This document shows positions 49,701 to 58,907 of a stretch of 64,000 nucleotides of DNA, piece after piece; the stretch's first letter is position 1, and each line of letters begins with the position of its first letter. The translations under genes and the position numbers were made by a program. Under the pieces are notes generated by a model. The model was not told the DNA's origin and ran no database searches. It saw nothing but the letters and a program-made list of their open reading frames with translations. The DNA is from Diadema setosum (lineage: Eukaryota > Echinodermata > Echinoidea > Diadematoida > Diadematidae). The stretch spans positions 10,226,528 through 10,290,527 of the forward strand of contig NC_092702.1 in assembly GCF_964275005.1 (NCBI RefSeq), in the 5' to 3' direction.

Positions 49701-52700
49701 TACAGTAATTGATGCATTCTGTAATCTGACATGGATTTGAAGTACTGAGTTGTATACATCAGAAGACAAACACTCATTCTCTATCTAATTTTAAATCTAA
49801 TTAGAATTCTAATTCTAAATCTAATTCCAAACTCTCCCAAAATATGACAAGAGCATGAGCTCTGGCATTATGATTTCTCCATGATTAATCACAGACTAAG
49901 ATTTCTGAGACAATCATAATAAAATATACATTGTTATACTGCCAATGTTTCCTACCTTCAATTTAAAAATGTGTTGTGGCCTTCCAAGTGTGAACTCTTT
50001 CATGTAGATTGCATATTCCAGTTCTTCTTCCAGCATTATCTTTTCTCCCCTCACTGTCTTCAAGTAGCCATCTGTATTGCTATGAATCTCCACATGACGA
50101 GCACTACTGATGATTGCAGCCGAGACAACCTCTCCACCAGGTTTGCATGATACATGCAGTAGACAAGACTCAGACTCTGGAGAGGAGGGTGCCAGAATTA
50201 CTGTAGACTGACCCAAGCTGCTCATGCCACTTATATCTTGTGCACTGTCATGGTATAGAAATATTATGTGTAAGGATGTAAAATCTCAAATTATAAATGA
50301 CTACAAATTTGAAGCAATTGCAAATCACATACAATACATGTAGAACAGGAATATCTTGAATCTCACCTCTTTGAGCACATAAGGGATTACATTGCACTCC
50401 TGTTATAATGAACACAGCTACAATTGTATAACAAAATTCAAGCTACAACAAAGTAAAAACTCACGTCACAACATTATCTGCTCTATGTTTTTTATTGTTT
50501 ATTTGTTTGCATGCAGCAAAATTTTGATATAACAAAAGAAAACTGCCTGCCCCTAGAATGAGCTAGCACTGGAGTAAGAGGACTAAATACTTATCACACG
50601 ACCTTGATGCAGTAGAAAGTGGACATTGTGTCAGTCACTTTCTTCCTCAGCAATACATAAGGGTGATTCCATGAAGTTGGGGCAGTGTCCATGTAGCATC
50701 GTGATATTTGAAAAATACATTTCAGCATAACTCAATATTAAGTATGCTATACATTTATTGTTAGTAGGCTTTACATTTGCATTGAGGCCACACATTTTCT
50801 TGGAAACTTTGTGCCATTCAGACTCAATTTTGATGAAGTTATTAAACAATATGTAACGGTGTCCTGTAGCATCGTGACGTGTCCATGTAGCATCGTGATA
50901 TTTTAAAATTTGGTCTTAAGAGACAAATTATGGCAATCAGCTTGACCAAAATTTGATGTAATATGCATATTTACTAGATTAGTCAGGTAGCTAAATATCT
51001 CAAATTTCCTGTACAGAGTTTTCATTTTAAAAGAAAATTACAAAATGTATCACGATGCTACGCGGTGTCCTTTTTTGTTACATTTGGTGGACACCGCGTA
51101 GCATAGTGACATTTTTTGTAATTTTCTTGTAAAAGTAAGACTGTTGAATGGAGAGTAAAGATATTTAGCTATCTGACTAATTGAGTAATTATGCATATTA
51201 TATCAAATTTTGGTCAAGTTAATTGCATTAATTTGTCTTTTAGGACCAGATTTTAACTATCACGATGCTACATGGACACGTCACGATGCTACAGGACACC
51301 GTTACATTTTTAAAAAATAACTTCATCAAAATTGAGTCTGAATGGCACAAAATTTCCAGGAAAATGTATGGTCTCAATACAAATGTAAAGCCTATAAACA
51401 ATATATGTATAGCATAATTAGTATTGAGTTATGCTAGAATGTAACACTTTGTGCCCCAACTTCATGGAATTACCCATAAATTTACATTAATTTAAGTTCT
51501 CCTCGCTGAAACATACTAAAACTGTCACATATTAACATAACAAATTATGTATAATTCATGGCTAAAACCACACCAAATCAAAACAAGGATATTGAATACG
51601 AAAACTAGACTCCGTTCACTTGTCAAACACAAAATTGTAAGGATGTACCTCACAAGCAATGCTGAAAAAAAAGCTGCTCTTTTTTGCTAGGAGCAATTGA
51701 AAATGGCTCAAAAAAGAAAAAAAAAAAGATTTCTGAACATTTGAAAACAGCATACAACATTGTAGTCTTTGTTACGTACTTTCAGAAAAAGCAGAAAAAT
51801 AACCTGTTTCTCCATGTCTAGCATTACAGCATGGGTTAAAAGTGCAAAATTCCATCTTAGAAGTAAGTTAGAATTACTCTCCTCCTAGAACATTACTTCT
51901 GACCTTTTACTTTTCTCCAGTAGAAAGGACCACTGTTTTTATTGCATGCAAGGGATGCCCAGGAAAACCCATCTTTGCACGCATCTCAGTCATTTTTGCT
52001 TTTTAATATTCTCCCAAATTTGGATATATTGTACTTTGGACAATTGTTTTTTGAGGAAGCATCACTGTTTTTCAATTTGATTAAATGTCATCATATTAAA
52101 AATTGTGATTAAATGCAAAGTATCAAAATCTGCCGAGTTTATGTGTTATGTCCATGGAAGGTGATTTTTTTCCCATTCATGCATTGACTTATGTTGTAGC
52201 TGAGACAATGAGTTTAATCGAGTGATCTAATATTTATTTATTTATTTTTTTTTTTTGTCAAATGTCCTAATAAGGGCAACAATTTTGTAACTTAAGGGAA
52301 AATGGGAATGGAACCCACACAAAATGATTCTTGGTTTATCTTTATTCATGTTCCACATGTTTACTTTGTGGAGACATACATGTAGCTACATTGCTAAGTA
52401 CTCGGTCTCTGACGCCACAGACAGAAGTTTGGTCATGCACAGGTTCGAACCCCGCAAGATACTAGTACAGGACAAAAATCTTGTTTTCTTTTCCTTTTTC
52501 TTTTTTCTTGTTTTTTTTTCAATTTAGCTAATTCTGCTTTTGTCCATGAGAAATCATGCTGTCAAGTAAATGCACCCACAAGCACACACATGCAATTTCT
52601 CTTTGTTTTGTATTGTAGGTTGCACTGCTTTGACTGCTGCAAAAATTTTGCAGGCTTGTACAATGTAGATCCGTGAAGCCAGACGCAGTCTCCGCGGAAC

Positions 52701-55700
52701 ATATCCCCGAAGACCAGATACAGACCAATCTTTCGGTCAACTGAATACCTAACCCTGGGGCGCTCCTGTTGTACCCTACACAGTTATACTGTGGGAGCGC
52801 CCCGAGTTGAAAGAGTGCTGTCACTGAACGTTCGTAGACAACCCCAAATTTTTGCCACTCTATAAGTTATGTATTTCACCAGAAAAAGGCTTTATACTTG
52901 TATACTCTACCTACGTCTCTTATCTAATTCATACTTGCCGTTCACTTGCACACTTTGAAAGTGATCCTACGGTCTTGAAAAGACGTTTTTCTACGAGTCC
53001 ATCTTCGTTCTCCCCGTTCCTCCCTTCCTTTTTCGAAACAATGTGAACAACATAGTGCATTGGCGATATGAATCTACATGAACGGCACAATGTTTTTCGC
53101 CTTTGGACAAGGCCCTTTCACTCTCACGCTGTGCGCTCGCCTGGGATATCGCTTCTTCATTCGCCCAGAAATAGAAAGCAACACAATACAGCGAGAAGGC
53201 CTTGTTAAAAGGCTACATTACACTCCGGTTCCCCATGCGCACAGGTTTCAAATCCGTCGAACGGAGCAGAAAACATTCTCACAGATTCCTCTTGACCGGA
53301 TCAATTTTCTTAAAAGACTCTAAAATGGACCAATGGAAGAGCAAAACATACCAAGGCAAGTATTATCAACAATTGGAAAAAAAAAAATTAAGTATTCAAA
53401 TTCCAACATGCGCACAAATATCAAATCCACTGACCAGATAAGATGTCTGTGTGCGCATGCGCTGGCCGTCAATTCAGTGTAGCTCTCCCACGTTCCTCTC
53501 GACCGAGTCACATTTTAAAAGTCATCAATTCGAACAGAAAGGGACTATTGGCAAAACCAAACGATTTCACGGTTGAAAAGCTCCATCTGGAACATCACTC
53601 AACGTTGATAACGGTCTGTGAGGGAACGGTATCTAATCGAGCTGTGTGCTCTTTAGCTTTTGTTTGAATATCATTGAGTCCTTTATGAAAATTAATGAGT
53701 GGGGGGAGTTCCAATCTTTGGCAGATTTGGGGAAAAAAGACTGTTTGAAGCAGTTGGTCTTGCTAAAAGGAACCTCAAGGGAGAACGGGTGAGATCTTCT
53801 TGTAGTCACAGAGGTGTCTCGTTTCTTAAATTCCAAGTAATCCGTAATAGGGAGATCTACATTGTTGTGGATCATATTATGCATCATGACCTGCCTGTTG
53901 ATGAATCTTCTATGTTGGAGGGATGGGGGGATGCAAGCATGGCTGTGACAGAACTTTCATGTTTATAATCGTTCAGGATGAACCGTGCAGCTCGCCTCTG
54001 GACAGCTTCAATTTTCTGTATATTGCTCTTGGTATGTGGATAGCATACTGAACTGCAATATTCAATATGGGGACGGACAAGGCTTTTAAAAGCTTGGATT
54101 TTCACTTTAGAAGGGGCTGATCCTAGGTTGCGGCGTAGAAAACCAATCATACCATTAGCTTTGGATACTGCGTTGTCCACGTGAGTATTCCACTTCATGT
54201 CGGATGACAGAGTAACTCCAAGGTACTTATGCTGGTGGACTGTTTGGAGGTCTTGATCGCAGAGCCTATAATATTGTGCGCTCAATTTTGGTCAATTACA
54301 TATGAAGAATCGAATCACACTACATTTGTCTGGTTTGAAGGACATTAGCCAGTGGGAGGACCATCTCTTCATAAGTTTGAGATCCTTCTGGAGCAGGTTA
54401 CAAACTGATGTGGTTTTGATACGCCGATATACCACACAGTCATCTGCAAAAAGGCTGACATTGGATTCCAAACCGTCTGGTAGGTCGTTGATATACACAA
54501 GGAAAAGTAGAGGGCCCAGCACGGTGCCCTGGGGTACCCCGGAGATCACTTCAGTAGGCTTGGAATAGGAACCTTGTCCTACCACTGACTGTGATCTACC
54601 TTTAAGGAATGCAGAGATCCAGCTATGTAATGGTCCCTTAATCCCATAGTGGCGCAATTTGTGCAATAGCCGTTCATGGGGAACCATGTCAAATGCTTTA
54701 GTGAGGTCGAGATCAATTGCATCTACTTGCTTAGTGTGCTCGTTGGCCACCCAGATCTTATGAACTGTGGTAAGTAATTGGGTTTCGCAGGACCGCCTGG
54801 CTCTGAATCCATGCTGTGCGTGGTGGAGGGCATGATGCAAATCAAGGTAATTAATGACATGGATAAATAACATGCTCCATCACCTTGCAGCAAATCGATG
54901 TTAGTGAAACCGGTCTGTAGTTTGCAGGGTCTGTACGGGATCCTTTTTTGAAGATTGCAAACGTTGCACGTTACCTGTTGTCAACACTTCAACTTCACCT
55001 ATTATAAGGGCATATTCGTGAAATGGGCCCCACCACTGCGTGTCCGTACTAATACTACAGTGGCTTGCCTGTTTATACTCGTGAATTCAGCCCCACCATA
55101 TGGCGTTCATCGGTAGGCATTGGTAGGTATGCACGGCGGTGGGGCTTCCTTCCACAGTATAATACTCGTGAATGTGGCCCCACCAAACGGCGTTTACGCG
55201 AGATTGATACAGTGGTGGGGCCCATTTCCACAGCATAGCATCTTTCGTCCTCCCTTTCTCCCGTTTTTTGCTGTTGGAAGGACTCCCTAATGTCCCTCGA
55301 CTAATTTAACGGCCAATTTAACCATAAATACAACCTTACCTAACCCTAATTATAACTACACGCAGCCGCTGTCTCTACAGCGGCTGCGTGTATAAGTAGC
55401 TAACCTAACCCTTAAAGTAAACCCTAATCCTAAACCCTAACCCTAACCCTAGGACCTACCTTTGCTTGCTAACGCACTGCGGTGGGGCCTATTTCACGAT
55501 TTTGCCCCTATAAGTCTTCATATTGAAGAAAATTTTCGATTTTAAGTTGATATTTGTCCGCGATACTACCCCTATCATAATCCCGACTGACCTCCGTACT
55601 CAGTCGCCACGTCTGCACTCAAACATTGCCGCGCCGCCGCGCCTGGCGACACTCACGCCAGTAATCGCTCGCATTTCAGCATTCGCATGGGTCGTTTGAC

Positions 55701-56410
55701 ATCGCATTTAAATCCATGATTTTAGATATGATGCCTCAAACCGATTTTGCTCAAATTTCGTAACTAGGAAACTTGTGAAGCTTTATGGACATAATCAAGC
55801 GAATTGCCGCAGTCCTTTCATTTTCGCGTTGCATTGCAAAAAAGCGTGGAGACTCCGTATAAGGGTTGCCCCAGGGGTTACTTATAAGGGGGACGGGGTT
55901 ACTTATAAGGGGGACGGGTTACTTATAAGGAGGGGCTGAATTACGCTACTGAATTACGCTACGCGTTTGGGCTGCTGCTGGTCGCATTTAGCTTTGATAA
56001 GAACTAACTTTAAACCTAACAATAACATACGGCATGTTCACCAGAACTCTGTTTTACATCATATTTTGTGCTTTAATATGAAAGTGAGGACTGAAATTGA
56101 AAAGAAATTAGTAGAATACAGCACTGGTCTAATGATAACCAAATGATGATACCAACACTTAACACTCCAACAGACTTGTCTACAGTCACACACTAGAAAT
56201 TCTACGCGCGGGACTAACGACGTGGAGGTCCTAACTAGAACTCTCTCATATAATTTCTGTATCAGATTTATCACACAACTTTAAAAAATTAAAGTAGATA
56301 TTGACGTCTTACCTGTCTTCTTGAAAGCAACATTTCAGGCATACATGAATGTCATAAGGTCCTTGAATTTTCCACTCGGGTTCTAAGTTAATCGGATTCG
56401 ATGGCTCCAT
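40497..56410 (-). CDS. PAAT: PAAT (C10orf88 homologue): ATPase-like protein associated with ABC transporters, complete
   Basis: Six exons on the minus strand: 56410-56313, 50244-49956, 48591-48382, 47169-46996, 42308-42145 and 40779-40497. They total 1218 nt, or 405 residues plus stop, with every splice phase compatible; human PAAT has about 445. The second exon carries the conserved core LLHVSCKPGGEVVSAAIISSARHVEI, whose last part matches human IASIGILSSARNMEV, followed by the IYMKEFTL / HIFKLK strands. Exon 3 has the DMDHVRELLASQQPISERAE region, matching human LDKVQTIMESMGSKLSPGAQ. The last exon is a charged coiled coil (MIAALEERISKRLEDRLEAM) like the human C-terminus. The ATG at 56410 is the first after an in-frame TGA 48 nt upstream. 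Known role: binds mitochondrial ABC transporters and is linked to iron homeostasis. Identity rests on remembered alignment. Confidence 0.9.
41754..41838. mobile_element. ~85-bp MITE, CCCGTTGAGGA ends
   Basis: It follows TTAA (41750-41753): CCCGTTGAGGATGAGGCTCG, CGAGTATACTCGGGCAGGTG, TGTGTTGTAGCAATATC and GTCCTCAACAGG. The right TTAA is lost. The 39818-39886, 23085-23130 and 46880-46931 segments are fragments of the same family. Confidence 0.8.
42145..42308 (-). CDS. PAAT: PAAT exon 5
   Basis: This 164-nt exon lies between CACCACAG and GTAAGT. It encodes LMSSLNQGGDAGSNEDMYNT then LKSICRDVTNLRLPRRE. The segment corresponds to human LLPFLQNLCSQVNHL. It ends in phase 2, matching the last exon. 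Confidence 0.87.
42447..43026. mobile_element. GC-rich TIR element (GACCCCGTTTACAG ends)
   Basis: The ends are GACCCCGTTTACAGTGCGAGG-like and its complement CCGCACTGTAAACGGGGTC. The interior is packed with GCCGCGGCCGAGCC. The centre (about 42694-42900) is a different AT-richer sequence with palindromes GGCAAAGGCCTTTGCC (42767-42782) and GGCGACTTCGTCGCC, perhaps a nested insertion. It lies in PAAT intron 4, 140 bp from exon 5. Confidence 0.85.
43379..43991. mobile_element. TIR element with ATGTTCAGA / TCTGAACAC ends and strong hairpins
   Basis: The ends ATGTTCAGATTTCTAG and GTCTGAACACAGCT are imperfect inverted repeats. Inside, 43813-43826 pairs with 43833-43846 (14 bp), and 43859-43876 pairs with 43883-43900 (17 of 18). 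TTACCACGACC and CTCCGACC recur. Confidence 0.75.
44563..44771. mobile_element. TA-flanked MITE with CTGTAAAAGTGG ends, second copy
   Basis: The same element as 8850-9058, about 85-90% alike by eye and with more CpG retained (TTTTCGCGCGACTAATTTTT). It lies in PAAT intron 4. Confidence 0.88.
45231..46020. repeat. Second GCCTCCGCC / TGACCTTTGACC repeat
   Basis: It starts ACTAGAAATGTCACTATGGC then GTATGCCTCCGCCACAATGC, parallel to 38044. It has repeated CTTTGACCTTTGACCCCATG and ACTAAGTTTCATGA. The GGAC tail is missing. It lies in PAAT intron 4. Confidence 0.78.
46020..46290. repeat. Partial inverted copy of the 23225-24600 repeat
   Basis: AGGGAGTTAGCTCAATCCAC and GGTCACATGTG-like words match the reverse of 23950-24500. 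The X-box core is decayed to ATATGGCAATGCG. Confidence 0.65.
46880..46931. mobile_element. Degenerate CCCGTTGAGGA MITE
   Basis: It follows TTAA (46876-46879). CCCGTTGAGGACAAACTGCC, CAAGTATTCTCAGGACTCG and TCTTCAACTGGG are a shortened, decayed version of the 41754 element. It lies just downstream of PAAT exon 4 in transcript direction. Confidence 0.65.
46996..47169 (-). CDS. PAAT: PAAT exon 4
   Basis: This 174-nt, phase 0-0 exon lies between TTAATACAG and GTATGT. It encodes NQGTVLQNLQEATIHSMTSQ through PPSPDAMLK. It is a low-complexity Ser/Gln-rich linker, as in human PAAT, and is supported mainly by splice sites and phase. Confidence 0.82.
48382..48591 (-). CDS. PAAT: PAAT exon 3
   Basis: This 210-nt, phase 0-0 exon lies between TTCCACAG and GTTAGT. 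It encodes FVSLSDKGRLHLHHFQATLR and, near the end, MDHVRELLASQQPISERAES. The latter half resembles the human helical segment after the core. Confidence 0.88.
48871..49392. mobile_element. Foldback MITE, TAA duplication (Harbinger-like), GGTCGA-rich
   Basis: The ends are TGCTACAGTCACAAACGGCC and GGCCGTGTGTGACTGTAGCA, with TAA at 48868-48870 and 49393-49395. The arms (~100 bp) contain AATTAAAACCGTATCGACC. The core repeats GGTCGA/GACCCG words. A 3-bp TWA duplication suits PIF/Harbinger. It lies in PAAT intron 2. Confidence 0.87.
49956..50244 (-). CDS. PAAT: PAAT exon 2 (conserved core)
   Basis: This 289-nt exon starts after ATGACAG and ends before GTAGGA. It completes the serine split across intron 1, then encodes 96 residues. 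It holds the best-conserved block of the family, GEVVSAAIISSARHVEIHS, and the strand ending in HIFKLK. Confidence 0.92.
50661..51475. mobile_element. Large foldback MITE with repeated GTAGCATCGTGA
   Basis: The ends are GGGTGATTCCATGAAGTTGG and its inverted copy ending ATTACCC, with ATAA on both sides (50657-50660, 51476-51479). The arms of ~390 bp are inverted copies. GTCCATGTAGCATCGTGA-type words occur at six or seven places on both strands. It lies in PAAT intron 1. Confidence 0.9.
52245..52470 (+). repeat. Possible tRNA-related SINE remnant
   Basis: GGTTCGAACCCC at about 52442 is a B-box match, and ATTGCTAAGTACTCGG upstream is a weak A-box. A similar arrangement without the clean B-box is at 32155-32330. 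There is no foldable tRNA, so it is not a tRNA gene. Confidence 0.35.
52660..52750. repeat. Copy of the hAT-like element's target repeat, unoccupied
   Basis: ATCCGTGAAGCCAGACGCAG and GAACATATCCCCGAAGACCA correspond to 56496-56570. TACAGACC at 52719-52726 is followed directly by AATCTTTCGGTCAAC, matching the sequence after the right end of the 5.7-kb element (62283 onward). Confidence 0.8.
53620..54980 (-). mobile_element. CR1-like LINE fragment in PAAT intron 1
   Basis: On the minus strand the reverse-transcriptase motifs are clear: HGFRARRSCETQLL, DLTKAFDMVPHERLLHKL, GVPQGTVLGPLLFLVYINDL and LFADDCVVYRRI, then HKYLGVTLSSDMKWNTHVD and PHIEYCSSVCYP. The last part (CFKQSFFPKSAKDWNS) is the usual CR1/L2-group C-terminus. 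The copy is 5'-truncated just before the NYRPVSLTS region and carries at least three frame breaks (near 54880, 54290 and 53890). Confidence 0.92.
54998..55510. mobile_element. TIR element with GGCCCCACC blocks and telomere-like core
   Basis: The left end TTATAAGGGCATATTCGTGA and right end TTTTGCCCCTATAA are inverted. GGGCCCCACCACTGCG and CGCACTGCGGTGGGGCC face each other. Inside are a 16-bp perfect hairpin (55357-55372/55377-55392) and CCCTAA repeats. Confidence 0.8.
55402..55452. repeat. Short interstitial telomere-like CCCTAA array
   Basis: AACCCTAA and CCCTAACCCTAACCCTAGG words make about seven imperfect TTAGGG-type units. It is embedded in a transposon-like element, so it is not a chromosome end. 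Confidence 0.8.
55865..55940 (+). repeat. Three 21-bp direct repeats, GGTTACTTATAAGGGGGACG
   Basis: Tandem units GGTTACTTATAAGGGGGACG near 55877, 55898 and 55918 (the last diverged), followed by a doubled GAATTACGCTACT. It lies in PAAT intron 1, about 370 bp downstream of exon 1 in transcript direction. Confidence 0.75.
56313..56410 (-). CDS. PAAT: PAAT exon 1 (start codon)
   Basis: It encodes MEPSNPINLEPEWKIQGPYD then IHVCLKCCFQED and ends AG before the GTAAGA donor, in phase 2. An in-frame TGA lies 48 nt upstream of the ATG. The N-terminus is poorly conserved in this family, so this exon is less certain than the others, although its phase fits exon 2 exactly. Confidence 0.75.
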
Positions 56411-56589
56411 TCTGATTAGGGTCCTACAGAAAGATCCGTCTGTCCGGAGGTCTCCTCAAAGTCTTCAAAGATCGTACACATAAAACACACAGTCGATATC
56501 CGTGAAGCCAGCAAAGATCGTATTAAGCCAGACGCAGTCTCCGATCCACGGAACATTTCCCCGACGACCAGAAATTACAGACCAGGGAG

Positions 56590-56825
56590 GTGCCTTGTTG
56601 AACCCACAAATGTAAAAACGCCCACAAATGTAAAAACGCCCACAAAATGTAAAAATACATCGCCCACTAATGTAAAAATCGCCCACAAATGTAAAAAAAT
56701 TAAACCACAAATGTAAAAACGACAGCGCCCACAAATGTAAAAAACGCCCACTAATGTAGTAAAAAATTCAAACATCAACCACAAATGTAATTTTTTTTTT
56801 TTTTTTTTTTTTTACATTTGTGGTT
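56590..56825. repeat. Array of CCCACAAATGTAAAAA units, left end of hAT-like element
   Basis: About eleven imperfect units of 15-25 bp based on (C)CCACAAATGTAAAAA, alternating with CGCCCAC. A T-run and one inverted unit (TTTACATTTGTGG) close the array. Confidence 0.88.
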
Positions 56826-56904
56826 GACGTATTTCTACTAAGTAGGCGTTTATGTAGACCCTTATTTCGTGCGTCTTACCTGCTACTAGACGCGCGCTAT
56901 TTAA

Positions 56905-57465
56905 AGGACAAGTTCACCTTCATAAACATAAGGGTTGAGAGAATGCAGCAATATTAATAGAACACATCAGTGAAAGTTTGAGGAAAATTGGACAATAGAT
57001 GCAAACGTTATGAATCTTTAAAATTCTTGTGTTGGAATCACTGGATGAGGAGACTACTAAGGCTTGTGATGTCATATGAGTACAACAGTATAAAGAAAAT
57101 GTAAAGAAAATTCAACATATTTTCACTTTTTTTGCATACTAAAAGAGCACTTGACTTGCCTCTTTCTAAAGGCAATGGGAATAATATTACCCATAACATA
57201 CTATGTCAGTAACGAGTAAAGGGAATGTGTACTTTTTTCAAAAGATGAAATTTTGTGAAATTCTCTTTATATTTTCGTTATATTTTGTACGCATGTGACA
57301 TCATACACTGCAGTAGTCTTCTCATCCAGCGGTGACTGCACAAAAACTTCAAAAATTCATAACTTTTGAACGGATTGTCCGATTTTCCTCAAACTTTCAA
57401 TGATGTGTTCTCCTAATATTGCTACATTCTCTCAATCCTTATGTTAATGAAGGTGAACTTGTCCT
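56905..57465. mobile_element. TTAA-flanked foldback MITE (piggyBac-like)
   Basis: The ends are AGGACAAGTTCACCTTCAT and its complement, with TTAA at 56901-56904 and 57466-57469. The two arms are ~270 bp each and nearly palindromic, including GAGAATG...AGCAATATTA and a TTGAGGAAAATYGGACAAT stretch. Removing it restores GCTATTTAATTGCATGTATT, close to the related uninterrupted sequence near 30298-30330. Confidence 0.9.
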
Positions 57466-58907
57466 TTAATTGCATGTATTACGTGTACTGAGACCTGTCG
57501 AAGCCGATCCGTTTTCACTGACGAGCGACATATTACGGCGGGACTGGAGCTCTAAAACTAAGGCCTTAGTAATATTGTCACATCGTGTCTTGGGAAGCCT
57601 GCGGGTTGACTTGCGGGGAGTTGTTTTTGTTTTTGTTTTTGTTTTCCCTCCGGAGCTCCCCGCAGTGGTGTTGGCCCGCACTCGTACCCGGAGATGAGCA
57701 CGCAAGTCTGATTTGCCAGTGTCGATGGTCATCTGCGTGCATGTATAGAGTATAGATATAGTATATTGATGTTATGTTAAAAGACTTTTCGATTATATGC
57801 ATGCTTGAGACAAAGACAGACATTCCAGATTTTTCCCATTAACATTTTCATGATCACAGAAGTTATGTTTTGAAAAGTGATATTGCGGGAAGGCTTGGTG
57901 GTTTTCACGGGATTTGTGTCCTCATTCAGGAAAGTTTGTTTTCTTCTACAACCAAAATAACTGGCACTACATCAGAGTCTATTTTGTGGATTCATTTTAG
58001 CAAGTCCTCTTTGGGTTTTGAGTTTATCTTTATAGGAGCAGTTTATTTGCCATGCGAAGGTTCAGTATTTCACACAAATGATATTTTTCATAATTTTCAT
58101 CAGGATTTGTTATATTTGAAAAGTAGTTATGACGTTCCATTCTGTTTAGTGGGGGATTTTAATTCCAGAACAGGGCTGCTTGATGATTTTATGGTAAATG
58201 ATAATGCTGTTACTGAATTGTGTGGATATGATGCTTCAGATGACAATATTGATTATAAGAGTTTACTCCAAGAGGAAGGATATGTTACAAAAAAGACATA
58301 GTATGGATAATTTTGTAAATAATAATGGTCGGCAACTTATTAGTATTTGCCAGAGTTTTGATTTGAAGATAGTAAATGGAAGATTTGGCAGTGATAAAGG
58401 TGTTGGTGATTTTACATGTTACAATAAGAATGGTGGAAAAAGTGTGGTTGATTATGTCATTCTATCTGCAGGCCTATTATCACTCATTTTGAACTGTTGA
58501 AGTGGATGTTTTTGATAAATGTATTTCAGATGTACACTGCCCGTTGAATTTGACGATTTCTAATATTAATGTTTTTGATGATTCTGGGGGTAATAAAGTC
58601 TGAGCATAGGGATGAAACCTTTCAGAATGTCAAGTATATTTCATTTAAGTGGGATAGTAAAAAGGCATTAGATTTAAGTTTTAAGCTTGATCAGAATATT
58701 CATGCCTTGTTGAGTGAATTGGGGGTGGTTGACAGATCATCCACACAAGCTCATATTGGTAGCTTTAGTGCGTTGTTGGGTGATATTTTCATGAATGCTG
58801 GAAAAGAAGTTGGTATTTGTGAGGAAAAGGTTCGTAGGATAGGTAATCCTAGGAAACCTCGCTAAGAACAAAAGCCATGGTTTGATAATGAGTGTGTACA
58901 GGCTAGA

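Noticed and set aside
52384-52470. Possible tRNA gene with GGTTCGAACCCC
   Set aside because: It has a B-box only; no acceptor stem or anticodon arm could be drawn. It is listed as a weak SINE remnant.
55402-55452. True telomere or chromosome end
   Set aside because: The CCCTAA run is short, imperfect and enclosed by an inverted-repeat element, with a host exon on one side.
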